From Blasia pusilla (taxonomy: Eukaryota; Marchantiophyta; Marchantiopsida; Blasiales), in assembly GCA_050084515.1 (NCBI GenBank), contig CM114271.1, forward strand, positions 9,424,001 to 9,488,000: a DNA stretch of 64,000 nt, given 5' to 3'. Of the stretch, positions 1 through 9,891 are shown one piece after another. Both the position numbers and the translations under genes were made by a program. The notes beneath the pieces are model-generated. The model was not told the DNA's origin, ran no database searches, and worked only from the letters and a program-made list of their open reading frames with translations. Position 1 is the stretch's first letter, and each line of letters opens with the position of its first letter.

Positions 1-1135
1 TAGAAGAGAGTATTTAGTGGTCCACATTTGGCCCTAAAAAAATCTCCTCTTTCCTGGGGGCGAGAAAAAAGGAGACATCATAAGACCACTACAAACATTT
101 TTCCATCACTCTCCATGTGAGCCTAAGTTTCTTAACATTCCCTGTCTCAGTCAACAAAAAGCAGTGCCCTTGGTATTTTTGTTGGAGGACCACCCGGATG
201 CCAACCTCTCTTTTGCAGGATTGTTGCTCGCATCATGGCCTCCCTAAATTTCCCCATAACGAACTTTTGTTGGTTGTGAATGGTGTCTGCTCAAGACCAA
301 CTTTGTGAAATGTGAACACATCGAGATCCTAAGGTGAGAAACCGAGAAGTCTGCACCCTCCCAACCCGTAAGAAAGCTCACCATAAGAAAGGAAAGATTT
401 TTAGAAGTGATTTTCTTCCACCCTGCACCCACGACGATCTAACAAGTTGGGAATCCAAAATGGCAATCCGACAAGTAGTAGGAATCCTGCACATCTTAGA
501 CAAGAAAAGAAGCCTACAACTGGTTTGACGAATGTAGGGGAACAAGCCAAAAGTTAAGAAGCCCGCCACAATGCGTCAGAAGTTGGTCTCACACGGAAAG
601 AGTCCGATCACCCAAGCAGTCAACCTGTCAAAATCCGACAGCTTGCCTGGAAATGGTTAAATAGTTGCAGTGGGCAAAAAGCAAAAAGTTGCAACCCATC
701 GGAATCATACGGGTTGCAGAATTGTAATTCTGAGTAGCTAAAAGAACACAATCCACAAGTCCAAAAAAATATTCTAGAAAACTTTTACAAACACCATTAT
801 GGGTTGAAAAAATCTCGTCCGTTTGTTACCTCCGAAGGAACCTCGGAAATGTACATTTCCTCGGCTTGAGAACATTTTCAATTACTAACTTTGGATCAAC
901 CTGTCCGAGTCCGATGGGTTGTTTTGTCCCAGACCAACCCATCGCCTTACGACGGGTTGGTCAACCCTAAACGGGTTGATGGCCTAGAGCAGCCCATGCT
1001 CGCCTGAGAGCAACCCGTCGCTATCAGACGGGTTGCAGCTTTCCGAAAACACAGGGAAAAACCAAAAGCAACTGCAACCCGTCACGTTGCAGGTACACCA
1101 CGGTTTTCCCTGTGTATGTGGGAAAGATGCAATGT
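1..1135. repeat. A-side non-coding end of E1
   Basis: Positions 1-870 closely match 60190-61025 and more loosely 55370-56660, and the reverse complement of 29111-30040. No convincing gene is present. After about 870 the sequence jumps to material matching 62280-62550, which is intron 3 of gene A in E6, so roughly the last exon of A has been deleted here. Diverged copies of the palindrome lie near 905-930, 980-1040 and 1070-1090. The segment stops at gypsy-1, where the match to 62522-62553 ends. Confidence 0.65.
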
Positions 1136-1772
1136 AGTACCCTTCAAAAGGGCTAGATCAAGAGGCCCTTCTGGCTCTCGTCCATTTGCCAAGAGAAACG
1201 GAGATTCTCCAGTTGCAGAATGCTTGGTCGAGTTGTATCAGTATTCCGCCATGCTCAGCCACCTGACCCAATCGCGTTGATCAACACTCATAATTCCTCA
1301 ACTACTGATTCACGATAGAGTTTACCTTTTCAGTGTGTCCATTAAATGCGTGGGTGGAAAGCCGATCAAACTCAGCTTGGTCTTAAACCTTCGAACAAGT
1401 GCTTCGAAAGCATCGGTAAACTTTGATCCCGATCTGAAACAATGCTCCTCGGCAAACCATGAGCACGCCACCAGCTATCAAGGAATAGTTGCGTTGCGTC
1501 GATATGCCGCGGAATCCACCGTCGGCACGAATCTCGCCAACTTGCTAAACCGATCAACAATCACAAGTATAGCGTTGTATCCCCCAGATTCGGAAGACTC
1601 GTGATGAAATCCATACTCACACTTTGCAAGGGTCCTTCGGGATCGGCAAGGGATGCAAACAAGCCCATTTCTTATCATAAGAGACTCTATTCGCTAGCGG
1701 TGTCACACAGTCTTCACATATTGAGCAACATCCTTCTTCATGTTGGGCCAAAAGAACCGCCGACTGTAATCG
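1136..1772 (-). pseudogene. gypsy-1 integrase fragment
   Basis: Broken minus-strand frames carry a recognisable integrase core, including GYNAILVIVDRFSKLARFVP at about 1530-1590 and a stretch around SIVSDRDQ that normally holds the second catalytic Asp. A tail with WVRWLSMAEY-like sequence follows near 1230-1270. Stops and frameshifts separate these pieces. It would have catalysed insertion of the retrotransposon cDNA. The C-terminal domain is cut off at the E1 junction, so whether a chromodomain was present cannot be told. Confidence 0.75.
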
Positions 1773-2978
1773 CTAGCGTAGATTTCTCTCCTTTATGTCC
1801 GCCAAGGGCCTGTCGTGACATTCCGCTAACACCTTGGTTCGCATCCTGCCTTGCCCTACAAAGATCCTACTCTGTTTGAACCTTAGTAAACCGTGCCTCA
1901 AGCTTATGTTGGCCACCTTCTCACCCTGCTTCAACTTCCTCAGGTATTCCCCTGCTTGAGCATCCTTCATATATCCTTGACAAATCCTTCTCTCCAGATC
2001 TGTTTCCTTAGGGAACATTGCTCTCAAGACTGCGGTCGCCGATGGCATGTGTTCCTCCTTGCGACTTAACGCATCTGGAATCACATTATCTTTACCTGGC
2101 TTGTGGATCAACTCTACATCCATCAGCGCCAAGGTATCATGCCATCGCAGTTGTTTCGGCGTCACTCGATCCTGGGTCTCAAAATACTTGAGTGATATAT
2201 TATCGGTGAATACTCGAGTCCTGTGGAGCCCTAGATAATGCCGCCACTTCCTCAAGCAATGTACCACCGCAAACAACTCTTTCTCGTGAGTAGGCCATCT
2301 CCTTTCAGTGTCGCTAAGCTTCTTGCTCTCATATGCTACCGGTCTCCCTTCTTGCACCAACATTCCTGCAACCGCGAAATCACTAGCATCGGTATGCACT
2401 TCGAACGGTTTGTCAAACTCCGGCAGCTTTAACATTGGTTCCTACGATAGAATCTGCTTCACTCGGTTGAATGCCTCATTAACTTCCTGGGTCCAAGTCG
2501 TGTTGGCAAACTTTGCCGTCCAATCCGTGAGAGGTCTCACAATTTCCGAAAAGTTTTTCACATAAGTACGATAAAATTGCACCGCACCTATGAACCTCCT
2601 TATCCCCTTTACAGTGGATGGGGGTTCCCACTCGAAAATCGCCTTTACCTTTTCCATGTTTGGACTGACGCCATCTGCACTGACCACGTGACCCAAGAAT
2701 TTGATCTTACTCAAACCAAATTCGCTCTTCTCTACATTGGCATACAGCTGATTTGCCCTTAGCTTAGACAAGACCGCTCTCACATGTCGAACGTGCTCCT
2801 CTAGTGACTTCGAATAGATAAGTATGTCATCGATATAGATGATAACATACTCATCCATTTCCTTGTGAAAAATGGAGTTCATCAATGTGGTGAACGTTGG
2901 AGGCACGTTACATAGACCGAAAGGCATCACTACAAACTCAAAGGAACCGTATCTCGTCCTGCACGCAGTCTTCTCCAC
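1773..2978 (-). pseudogene. gypsy-1 reverse transcriptase (C-terminal part), RNase H and start of integrase
   Basis: Two minus-strand frames, 2442-2978 and 1773-2435, are separated by one in-frame stop near 2437. The first holds the RT fingers/palm with FGLCNVPPTFTTLMN and the catalytic YIDD in VIIYIDDILIYSK. The second begins with RNase H, with DASDFAVAGML providing its first Asp, followed by TDNISLKYF and HKPGKDNVIPDALSR, then the start of the integrase zinc-binding region (AECHDRPLADIKER). The upstream frame (2930-4648) overlaps it by a frameshift inside RT. The family assignment is secure; the gene is broken. Confidence 0.88.
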
Positions 2979-4648
2979 ATCGCCTCGGCAATCCGAATCA
3001 AGTAATATCCTGACTTCAAGTCAATCCTACTGAAATATCTCGCGCGTGCCAGCCTATCAAAGAGATCATCTATCTTAGGAAGAGGATAATTGTTCAGAAC
3101 CGTCACTTTGTTCAGTGCACGGTAATCAACACACAGCCTTATCTTTCCATCCTTCTTCTTTACGAAGAGAACAGGTGCTCCATAAGGTGACTTGCTAGTC
3201 CTAATGTAACCCTTTTCCAATAGCTCACTTAACTGCTTTTTCAACCTAAGAAGTTCCTCCTGATTCAACCTATATGGTGCTTTGGAAGGCGGTTGGTAAC
3301 CGGATATGATCTCTATCTTATGATCTACGGCTCTTTGCGGCGGCAATTCAGTCGGAAGCTCATTTGTCAAGACATCCTCAAACTCCTTGACCACTTCCTG
3401 GAATGGTTCAAGGACTCCCCTTGAAGCAGTGTCCTGATCTCTGCGTATACTGCTTGTAGCCTCCTCCAATTGTCTCATCAAGCAGAGAAATCCATCCTCC
3501 AACTCAGTCATGCTCCTCCTTGTGATCGAGTTCACCAACTCCATTTTCGCTGGAACCTCACGGACCAACCGCACCTGTAACCGTTTGCCTTTTAGCAAGA
3601 CGCTCAACCTCAATGGTTGGCGTCTTAACTCCACCTCATACGCATCTAGGAATGTATTCCCCAAAACTCTGTCAATGCCGTCCATTTCGCATACAATGAA
3701 ATTCTCCTTCAACTCGAATACCCCGCATCCTACTATCAAATCCAAGACCAAATCAGAAGTCCGATGAGACTTGCCTCCTGCAAATCCCACGCGAATGGGC
3801 TCGTCCGCCTTAGAGGTAGACAGCCCCAGTTCCTTCACGATTCTCGGGCTTAGGAAGGAGTGCGAAGCACCTGTATCCACGAGCAACAACAGGTCGCGAT
3901 CAGCAATCTTGGATCTTAGGTACACCAAATTGTGCGTCCTCTTGGTGACTTGAAGGGACGTCTCGAGATCGTCCGCCAACAGATGCTTAGCAACAAACGC
4001 AATCATACTCCCATTACTAACCTTTGGTTTCGAACACCCTTTTGACAGATGCCCCGGTTCACCACAGTTGTAGCATACGACCTTGCCGTTCCCTGACTTT
4101 GAGTGTTGTCCTCCTTTCGGTTTCGCATGAAGTTCCATTCGTTTTGATGCCAGGGCAGACGACCCTCCTCGTTCGTGCTGGCCCCCACTCCAGCCTCTTT
4201 TGAACGCCTCCTTATTTTTCGACTTCTTCGAAAAAACTTTTGGCTCGAAGGGTTTATGGGTTTGGACCTCATCGTCCCCAATCCGCTCCGCTAGCTTCAG
4301 AAGGTCCGCGCACGTTTCTGGAAACATCGGCATTTGGTATAGGGCCTTTTCAGCGCTCGGCTTGAGTCCACTAATGAAGATAGACTTCTTCGCGTGTTCA
4401 TCCATCTTTGGACTAGAAGTCAGCTTCGCACTAAACTCCCTCACATAGGCGCTTAAGGAACCACTCTGCCGCATCCGCACGCATTCCACCGTGTCACGCA
4501 ACCCTTGGTACTCTGGAGTGAACCGATCCCCAATCAACTCCTTGAACTCCTCCCAACTCAGAGGTGACTCGCCGCCCAGATATTCCTCTTGTTGAGCTGT
4601 CCACCATTGTAGAGCATGATCCTTCAGGAAAGTAACGGCTACCGTCAT
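2930..4648 (-). CDS. gypsy-1 gag, protease and N-terminal reverse transcriptase
   Basis: A 572-residue minus-strand frame. It opens in the retrotransposon gag domain ([16 protein letters not shown], then [13 protein letters not shown]), continues to the zinc knuckle [14 protein letters not shown] (CX2CX4HX4C), then the aspartic protease [13 protein letters not shown] follows with [18 protein letters not shown] and [10 protein letters not shown]. The frame shifts at about 2975, where RT continues in the next minus-strand frame. Gag packages the RNA, the protease matures the polyprotein and RT copies it. A TAG just upstream separates this from the first 137 gag residues at 4655-5068. Confidence 0.9.
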   Translation of the reverse strand: MTVAVTFLKDHALQWWTAQQEEYLGGESPLSWEEFKELIGDRFTPEYQGLRDTVECVRMRQSGSLSAYVREFSAKLTSSPKMDEHAKKSIFISGLKPSAEKALYQMPMFPETCADLLKLAERIGDDEVQTHKPFEPKVFSKKSKNKEAFKRGWSGGQHERGGSSALASKRMELHAKPKGGQHSKSGNGKVVCYNCGEPGHLSKGCSKPKVSNGSMIAFVAKHLLADDLETSLQVTKRTHNLVYLRSKIADRDLLLLVDTGASHSFLSPRIVKELGLSTSKADEPIRVGFAGGKSHRTSDLVLDLIVGCGVFELKENFIVCEMDGIDRVLGNTFLDAYEVELRRQPLRLSVLLKGKRLQVRLVREVPAKMELVNSITRRSMTELEDGFLCLMRQLEEATSSIRRDQDTASRGVLEPFQEVVKEFEDVLTNELPTELPPQRAVDHKIEIISGYQPPSKAPYRLNQEELLRLKKQLSELLEKGYIRTSKSPYGAPVLFVKKKDGKIRLCVDYRALNKVTVLNNYPLPKIDDLFDRLARARYFSRIDLKSGYYLIRIAEAMWRRLRAGRDTVPLSL

Positions 4649-4654
4649 CTTCTC

Positions 4655-5068
4655 CTACTCAGCAGCCCTCTGCGCCTCAAGTCTGATTCGATTAAGGAAA
4701 TCCTTCACTTTCCGCGAGCGCCCCACTCCCGTGAATGGCGTGGGCAGGTTCGTCTTGCAGAGCTTTTTGCCCGCACTGGGGTTTCGAGTGGCCTCTAACT
4801 CTGCAATCCGCTTGCTTTGCTGGGACATCTGCTCCACCAACACCTTCAACAAGTCCAACGTCTGGCTCGACTCCGACCTTTCCCTTGAGTTTGGGCCCAC
4901 TGGCCCCGCGGAAGGAGTCGCCTCTGGAACGTCCTCATGACTGGCGTTCAGCTCTTCGGGAGTCTCCGTCTCCTCCATAGCTTCACAGTCCGGCATTGGT
5001 TCCTCTCTTGGTTCCCGTCGCTTGATTCGGCGCTTCTTGGGCTGTTCTCCCTCGATCGCCATTTCCAA
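4655..5068 (-). CDS. gypsy-1 gag N-terminus
   Basis: A 137-residue frame starting at an ATG about 125 bp inside the primer binding site. It is highly charged (KKRRIKRREPREEP near the start, then acidic EETETPEEL) with a probable coiled coil around LLKVLVEQMSQQSKRIAELEA. It ends at a TAG directly in frame with the next gag block, so the two were one reading frame and a single substitution or programmed stop separates them. The simplest reading is a nonsense mutation. Confidence 0.75.
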   Translation of the reverse strand: MEMAIEGEQPKKRRIKRREPREEPMPDCEAMEETETPEELNASHEDVPEATPSAGPVGPNSRERSESSQTLDLLKVLVEQMSQQSKRIAELEATRNPSAGKKLCKTNLPTPFTGVGRSRKVKDFLNRIRLEAQRAAE

Positions 5069-5192
5069 GCCAACTCACTCAGATCTCCTCCTCGTTTCTT
5101 GCGTCCCTCCTCCAGCGTTCAAGACTAGCCGCTACCTTGAAATTTCCCAAGCGTCCGGCTGATCCCACGACCCCAAGTTCTTGCTCACCAAG

Positions 5193-5210
5193 GATTAGCT
5201 CTAATACCAC
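5193..5210 (-). other. gypsy-1 primer binding site (initiator tRNA-Met type)
   Basis: Immediately inside the LTR the minus strand reads TGGTATTAGAGCTAATCC. This is the plant initiator tRNA-Met binding site TGGTATCAGAGC with one substitution in the first twelve bases. It fixes the minus-strand orientation and marks 5212-6214 as the 5' LTR. Confidence 0.85.
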
Positions 5211-5211
5211 T

Positions 5212-6214
5212 TGTCGCGCCCCTACTCTCCTTGAACGTCAATCTTTAGTGTTGCGGAAGCGTGCGTTTAGTAGGTCACGAACTCATCGCCGATCTGCACC
5301 CAAACACGCACTCTCGTTAGTCGGGTTTGGCCAACCGGCGTTCCAACCCACCGAGTCCTCAACTCGGCGTCTCGTCAAGCTCAACCTTCCTTAGTTCCTA
5401 GCTTCCAACACATGGCAAGTCCTTCAAGACTTGGAACAGACTTTCTAGTTAGTCCAAGGATCTGAAACGGCACTTGCGTGCCTAGCGATCCCAACTGTTC
5501 AACGGTCCTCGGGTGAGTTCCAAACCAAGACCCAAGTAATTGAGTCGTGGGGTGGAATCCTAGAGGGATGTCTAAAATCGCCTCACTGAACTTGGTGCAG
5601 GTTTTCCAACCCAACCCCCAAACTCGCGTTCCGTTCCATGCCCTTGAGCCGCCCCACGGCGCCCAAAGTGGGGTTTTGGGTTCCAAGCACTCTCGGAGAC
5701 CTTCCCCCTTACTAGTACTTCTGGGGTTCTCCAATAACTCCTTCCCTTTGGGAAAAGAGGGTCGGGCCCTTCATTGTGGCCCTCAACCCGACTCCACTTA
5801 CAATCGTTTTTGGGTCGTATCTCGGCCCTTGCTTATGCGTTTGCAGCGATCTTTGGTGCGTTTGGACTGACTCTCCATAAACTTTCCAAAGCACCCTTAT
5901 TTGCTCCAAATGCATCTTGGCGCTAAAAGTTATGGCCATAAATACAGTCGGAAACTCTCAAACGCTAGTGGCGTTCCAAATCCGGATCTTCCCTTTGGCA
6001 ACCCACTTCCTAGACTTGACTTCTTTCAAGTCTCATTCCGTGTTTGGTCCAGGTTTCTCAATCGCGACCATAACACCTGAAACGCGACTCCTCGTTCGCG
6101 TCTCGTCTCTTGTCTCCTCTTTGAGACAACTCCAACGCGCAAACCATCTTAGCGTGAGCCCGCTAATGTTCCGATGTTCTGCTTGGCACTTGTTTGGTCA
6201 TGAGGGTCGCGACA
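5212..6214 (-). repeat. gypsy-1 5' LTR (1003 bp)
   Basis: On the plus strand it begins TGTCGCGCCCC and ends GGGTCGCGACA, giving the TG...CA ends and a short inverted repeat expected of an LTR. It lies next to the primer binding site and is nearly identical along its length to 31482-32483. The next bases (GCTTT...) belong to intron 2 of gene A6. The opposite LTR is absent, so the target duplication cannot be tested here. Confidence 0.92.
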
Positions 6215-6473
6215 GCTTTGGCCCAAAAACTTATTAAATCTGTGGTCAATCGAACATCTCGTCGGAGTCCGACGAGTTGCATTCTTAAAAAAACATCTGA
6301 AAAAGCGTCGAGTCGAGCAACCCGTCGGAGTCCGACGAGTTGCTTTTGGCAAAAAAAACCTAACCCATTCATCAATCGAGCAACTCGTCGGAGTCCGACG
6401 AGTTGCGAAAGTGTAAAAGCATCCCAACAACCGTCCCGACCCAGCAAGAAGATACTCACGTGTTCATGCCATG
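6215..6473. repeat. Palindrome cluster in intron 2 of gene A6
   Basis: No gene. The stretch contains the GCAACTC...GAGTTGC form of the 27-bp palindrome, perfect at 6380-6406, with imperfect copies starting near 6257 and 6318. Linkers contain CCAAAA and AAACATC blocks matching the reverse complement of intron 2 in A1 (25549-25970). The right end, with the stretch 'ctcacgtgttcatgc', is the exon 2/intron 2 border of gene A. An open frame crosses this stretch on either strand because the repeat is not a multiple of a stop-containing codon; I do not treat it as coding. Confidence 0.8.
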
Positions 6474-7181
6474 CCTACAGCTGAGGAGATCTTTGATGTG
6501 GTGGGACAGGCAAAGATTTTCAGTACTTTGGATCTTTGAACAGGATACCATCAATTGCCGATTCGGGAGAGTGACAAGGCCAAGACAACATTTTGGGGTG
6601 TCAACTCTCATGGCAAGGATTGTTTGTACCAGTGGAAATTCTTACCCTTTGGGTTGAAGAATGCACCTGCCGAGTTTCAGAGAGTGATGGACAGGATCCT
6701 AGCAGGGTTGGATTTTTTTCGGTGTTACATTGATGATATCTTGGTGTTCATTAACACGGTGGAGGAGCATCAGATACATTTGCAGATGGTGTTTGAGCGG
6801 TTGAAAGCTCATGGTCTATGTTTGCATCCAGGAAAGTGTAAGTTCTTCCATGAGGACGTTGAGTACTTGGGTCATGTGATCTATCCAAGTGGTTTGGGAG
6901 TTCAGCAAGCAAAGGTGGAGGCTATTGCACTTATTCCGCGTCCGGTAGATGTGAGTAGAGTTCGGGCATTCATGGGATTGGCGGACTACTATCAGAGGTA
7001 TGTGAAGGGATTTAGTGCTATGGCAAAGCCTTTGAACCAATTGCTGAAATCAGATCAAGAGTGGCACTGGGGAAATGATCAGGAGAGAGCTTTTGTGGAG
7101 CTTAAGGCCCAGTTGGTGGCGGCGCCTATCTTGAGGAGACCTATCGAGGGCGCCCATTTCAGTTTACACCGATTGGAGTAG
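6474..7181 (+). pseudogene. gypsy-2 reverse transcriptase
   Basis: The frame contains FGLKNAPAEFQRVMDRIL and the catalytic YIDD in CYIDDILVF, then KCKFFHEDVEYLGHVI and the connection region MGLADYYQRYVKGF. A TGA at about 6537 interrupts 'LDL*TGYHQLPI', where plant gypsy elements normally have an uninterrupted stretch. The N-terminal fingers of RT are missing at the truncation. It would copy element RNA into DNA. Confidence 0.88.
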
Positions 7182-7737
7182 GTTGGGACTTGGAGCGGTG
7201 TTGACACAACATGATGATGAGCACATGGAGTTTGTGGTGGCCTATGCAAGTCGTTCGAATAATGCAATGAGAGCGCTATAGTTCATATGAGGAGAGTGCT
7301 TGGCAAGAGTGTGGGTTGTGGCACACTTTAGGTGTTACTTGTTTGGCACACTGATTTACCCTTGTTATGATCACCGGCCGCTCAAGTGGTTGATGGAGTC
7401 GACAAGCTTACGGGGAAGCTTACACGGTGGGCTCTTATCTTACAGAGTATGACTTCCGGGTGGTACATAGACTGGAGTTGCCAACCTTGATGTTGATGGG
7501 TTGAGTAGGAACCCATGTACTAGTCAAGAGGATACAACTGGGGCTAGATGGCATGGCGAGGTTGATGAGGAGATGGTGCCAGGTTGGCATGCATCCGTCT
7601 TTTTATGTTGGTTAGGGGTGGACTCCAGTATGGAAGACCACATGATATCTTACTCTAGTCAGAGGGTAGATGGCCACACTTCAGATCCTAAGGTTTGAGA
7701 TGGTGTTACGGATCAGCGTGATATTCATGATGATGCG
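7182..7737 (+). pseudogene. gypsy-2 RNase H, degraded
   Basis: Multiple frameshifts and stops. Recognisable pieces are VVAYASRSNNAM (7235-7270), SYEESAW followed by an ACHF-like block (7285-7330) and YDHRPLKWLME in a shifted frame (7365-7400), which match the order in gypsy RNase H domains. The region 7500-7737 is a poorly conserved spacer before integrase. Confidence 0.65.
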
Positions 7738-8570
7738 TTGGTGTTGGAGTTCCTACGGACCAGTAGGGTGCCAGGCATAATGAGTGCCAAGGAGCGGGAC
7801 CGTGTTCTTCAACGTGCTAAGAGGTATCGATTGGAGGGAACACATATTTTCCGTGTGTGGGAGGATGGTAGAGTACAAGTAATTCCGCATTTGGCTCAGA
7901 GAGAGCGCATTGTGCGACATGCCCATGAGGAGTTGGGACATTTTGGGGTAAAGCGTACGTATAGCTTACTCCTTGGTCAGTATTGGTGGCGTGGCATGCA
8001 TACTCAAGTACAGCAGTTGGTGTCATGTTGTATGGTTTGTGATTGGGTGAGGGCATCATTCAATGCCCCTACACCACAATTACACCCCTTGCCTATTATG
8101 GGGTTGGGTTACCGTTGGAGTGTTGGCTTTGCGGGACCGTTACCGTTGACTGTACGACATCATCGATATGTGTTGGTGATGGTGGAGCACTTCTCCAAGT
8201 GGATTGAGTTGGTGGCATTACCGGAAAAGGCAAGTGAGGGAACGGCGTATGCGTTTCTTGATAGAGTGCTTAGTCATTTTGGTGCACCGGTGAAGTCTTT
8301 GAGCGACCAGTCTGAGTTTTAGGGTGAGTTTCAGGTCTTGTGTGATAAGGCGTTGATTGATCATTGGACCACGTCTCGAGATCATCCAGAGGTGGATGGT
8401 TTGGCTGAGCGTGTGGTTCAGACGGTGAAAAGGGCATTGCGCAAGTTTGGCCTACAGAAGGGGCATCTTGGAGACTAGGATATTCAGTTGCCATGGTTTA
8501 TAGGTTCAGTCGCCAAGCATCCTTGGCTTCCTTCTCACCTTATTTTCTATTATACGGCTGAGACCCAGAC
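7738..8570 (+). pseudogene. gypsy-2 integrase zinc-binding and catalytic core
   Basis: The HHCC zinc domain is visible as HEELGHFGVKRTY...SCCMVC. The catalytic core follows with HHRYVLVMVEHFSKWIELV, SHFGAPVKSLSDQSEF and HPEVDGLAERVVQTVKRAL. The first catalytic Asp, normally in a VDFAGPLP-like motif, reads VGFAGPLP (Asp to Gly, near 8128). The second (SDQ) and the Glu (LAERVV) are present. A TAG follows SEF at 8320 and another stop occurs at 8476. The enzyme is therefore inactive both by mutation and by truncation. Confidence 0.85.
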
Positions 8571-9149
8571 TTGCCAGCACCAATTTGTTGGGAGTCTAGT
8601 GAGGTGGTGAACCTTGATGACCCAGAGATGTGGATGAGAGTGTGTTCTCAGCAGGCAGAGCTTTTTCAGAGAGTTATGCCAACAGCCTTTGAGAATCTTG
8701 CGATTGCTCAATACAGGGATACGTTGCGGTACGCAACCATTCGAGATGGAGGTTATCGACCATCGATTCGTAGGTTCCATGTGAGGGACTATGTCTATTT
8801 GCAGCAGATTGCACCGACAATGTTGGATGTGACGGCAAGCCGCACTATTTTACGAGTGCGCGAGGTGTTAGCTTCTGGAGTTCTCATGTTGGAGGGTCGT
8901 GATGGAGTTGTTTGGAAGGACCATGTGCGTAATTGTGCGCCATGTCATCTTCCAAATGTGGATGGTACTGTTGACCCAAGCTTAGCCATGATACGTGCTA
9001 GCTTGAGGTGCATGTTGTGTGGATCTGCTGGTAACGCAGCCCGTATGTTGGTGTGTGATCGGTGTTCTAGGGGTTGGCACATGATGTGTTTGACTCCACG
9101 TATGGATGTTGTTCCTACAGGATGGTGGGTTTTTCCTCGATGTACTTAG
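8571..9149 (+). CDS. gypsy-2 integrase C-terminus with PHD-like zinc finger
   Basis: An open frame of about 190 residues continuing the integrase. The first half (FHVRDYVYLQQI, then ILRVREVLASGVLMLEGRDG) resembles the SH3-like tail of gypsy integrases. The end has CMLCGSAGN, MLVCDRCSRGWHMMC and WWVFPRC, matching the C4-H-C3 spacing of a PHD finger except that the penultimate Cys is Phe. PHD fingers read histone tails, so a role in choosing chromatin targets, like the chromodomain of chromoviruses, is a reasonable inference. It ends at a TAG at 9148-9150. Confidence 0.72.
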   Translation: MPAPICWESSEVVNLDDPEMWMRVCSQQAELFQRVMPTAFENLAIAQYRDTLRYATIRDGGYRPSIRRFHVRDYVYLQQIAPTMLDVTASRTILRVREVLASGVLMLEGRDGVVWKDHVRNCAPCHLPNVDGTVDPSLAMIRASLRCMLCGSAGNAARMLVCDRCSRGWHMMCLTPRMDVVPTGWWVFPRCT

Positions 9150-9150
9150 G

Positions 9151-9891
9151 AGGGGTAGATGACTTGATCTTTGCATGATATGGATTACAGATGTGCGACT
9201 AACGATGGGGCAACCTAGCACCTGGCCTTCTGATTCATGCACCCAAGAAGGTGTATAGCATGTAGTAGATGTATAGGGCTATCTGGGAGTTAGAGGGACC
9301 TAACCGCTTGTTAGGGGGACGAGTTATGATACACTTGTGTTTGTGGATGCTCTCGTCTATGTTATGTATGTATGTGAGTATGGTATGTCAGTAATGTATG
9401 TTGTATGACGATATGGATTCGCACGACAGCTGTCATGACCATACGGATTATGTCGTAGAGTATAGTGTGCTAGTAGAGGCCATACCTTATGTAGGGCCGC
9501 AGTGTTTAGGTAGAGATGCGATTTCATACATAGGGTTGGGGGTTACTTAGTTGAGGGTGACTTTTCCAGTAGGGCCCGCTCTTAGGTTGGAGGATATAAG
9601 GTGGAGTGCACTCAAAGAACAGTCAATTCTTTGAGTTGAGCGTGTTGCGTTGGGAGTTAGCCTTGGTAGTGAGTAGAGCTCTTGGCTATGGTGTTTCCCG
9701 CAAGCTTCGACCTAGATTCTCCCATCGTGGAGTGGGTTTGGCTCGATTGTATGTGATTCTATACTTGTTTTATGACAGTAGGTCAGTTGTGATACACTTG
9801 TGTTTGTGGATGCTCTCGTCTATGTTATGTATGTATGTGAGTATGGTATGTCAGTGATGTATGTTGTATGACAATGTGGATTTGCACGACA
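9151..9891 (+). repeat. gypsy-2 3' end: untranslated region and probable LTR
   Basis: There is no gene. A purine-rich run TTAGGGGGACGAG (9312-9324) could be the polypurine tract, with a TG at 9327 starting a segment that ends in CA at 9891, exactly where gene A6 sequence resumes. A 102-bp stretch (9327-9428) is repeated at 9790-9891 without gaps, 463 bp downstream. A TATA-like GATATAAGG lies near 9594. Whether the LTR is 565 bp with terminal subrepeats or 463 bp followed by a partial second copy is unresolved. Confidence 0.55.

Larger units (their letters stand above)
1136..6214 (-). mobile_element. Ty3/gypsy retrotransposon (gypsy-1), 3' truncated
   Basis: Read on the minus strand, the order is LTR (5212-6214), tRNA-Met-type primer binding site, gag with a CCHC knuckle, protease DTGAS, reverse transcriptase with YIDD, RNase H and integrase. 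The gag-PR-RT-RH-IN order is diagnostic of Ty3/gypsy. The element stops inside integrase at about 1136, so the integrase C-terminus, polypurine tract and 3' LTR are missing. Frameshifts and stops interrupt the polyprotein, so it is inactive. A solo LTR of the same family lies at 31482-32483. Confidence 0.9.
6474..9891 (+). mobile_element. Ty3/gypsy retrotransposon (gypsy-2) with PHD-like C-terminus, 5' truncated
   Basis: The plus-strand remnant starts within reverse transcriptase (TAEEIFDVVGQAKIFSTLDL), then RNase H, integrase with zinc and DDE domains, a C-terminal PHD-like finger and a probable 3' LTR. It is inserted in gene A6: the left flank is the exon 2/intron 2 border and the right flank resumes exon 2 at 9892. 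About 190 bp of exon 2 are missing between the flanks, so the insertion was accompanied by deletion. Several stops make it inactive. It differs in sequence from gypsy-1. Confidence 0.87.

Noticed and set aside
5137-5394. Plus-strand frames in the gypsy-1 LTR (also 31473-31664)
   Set aside because: They lie wholly in LTR sequence and repeat only because the LTR is repeated.
6149-6484. Open frames with repeated ATRRSPTSC-like peptides
   Set aside because: They arise from translation of the palindrome repeat in whichever phase lacks stops; the same occurs at 11126-11648, 23442-23980, 25641-25972, 38575-38920 and 62234-62584 on both strands.
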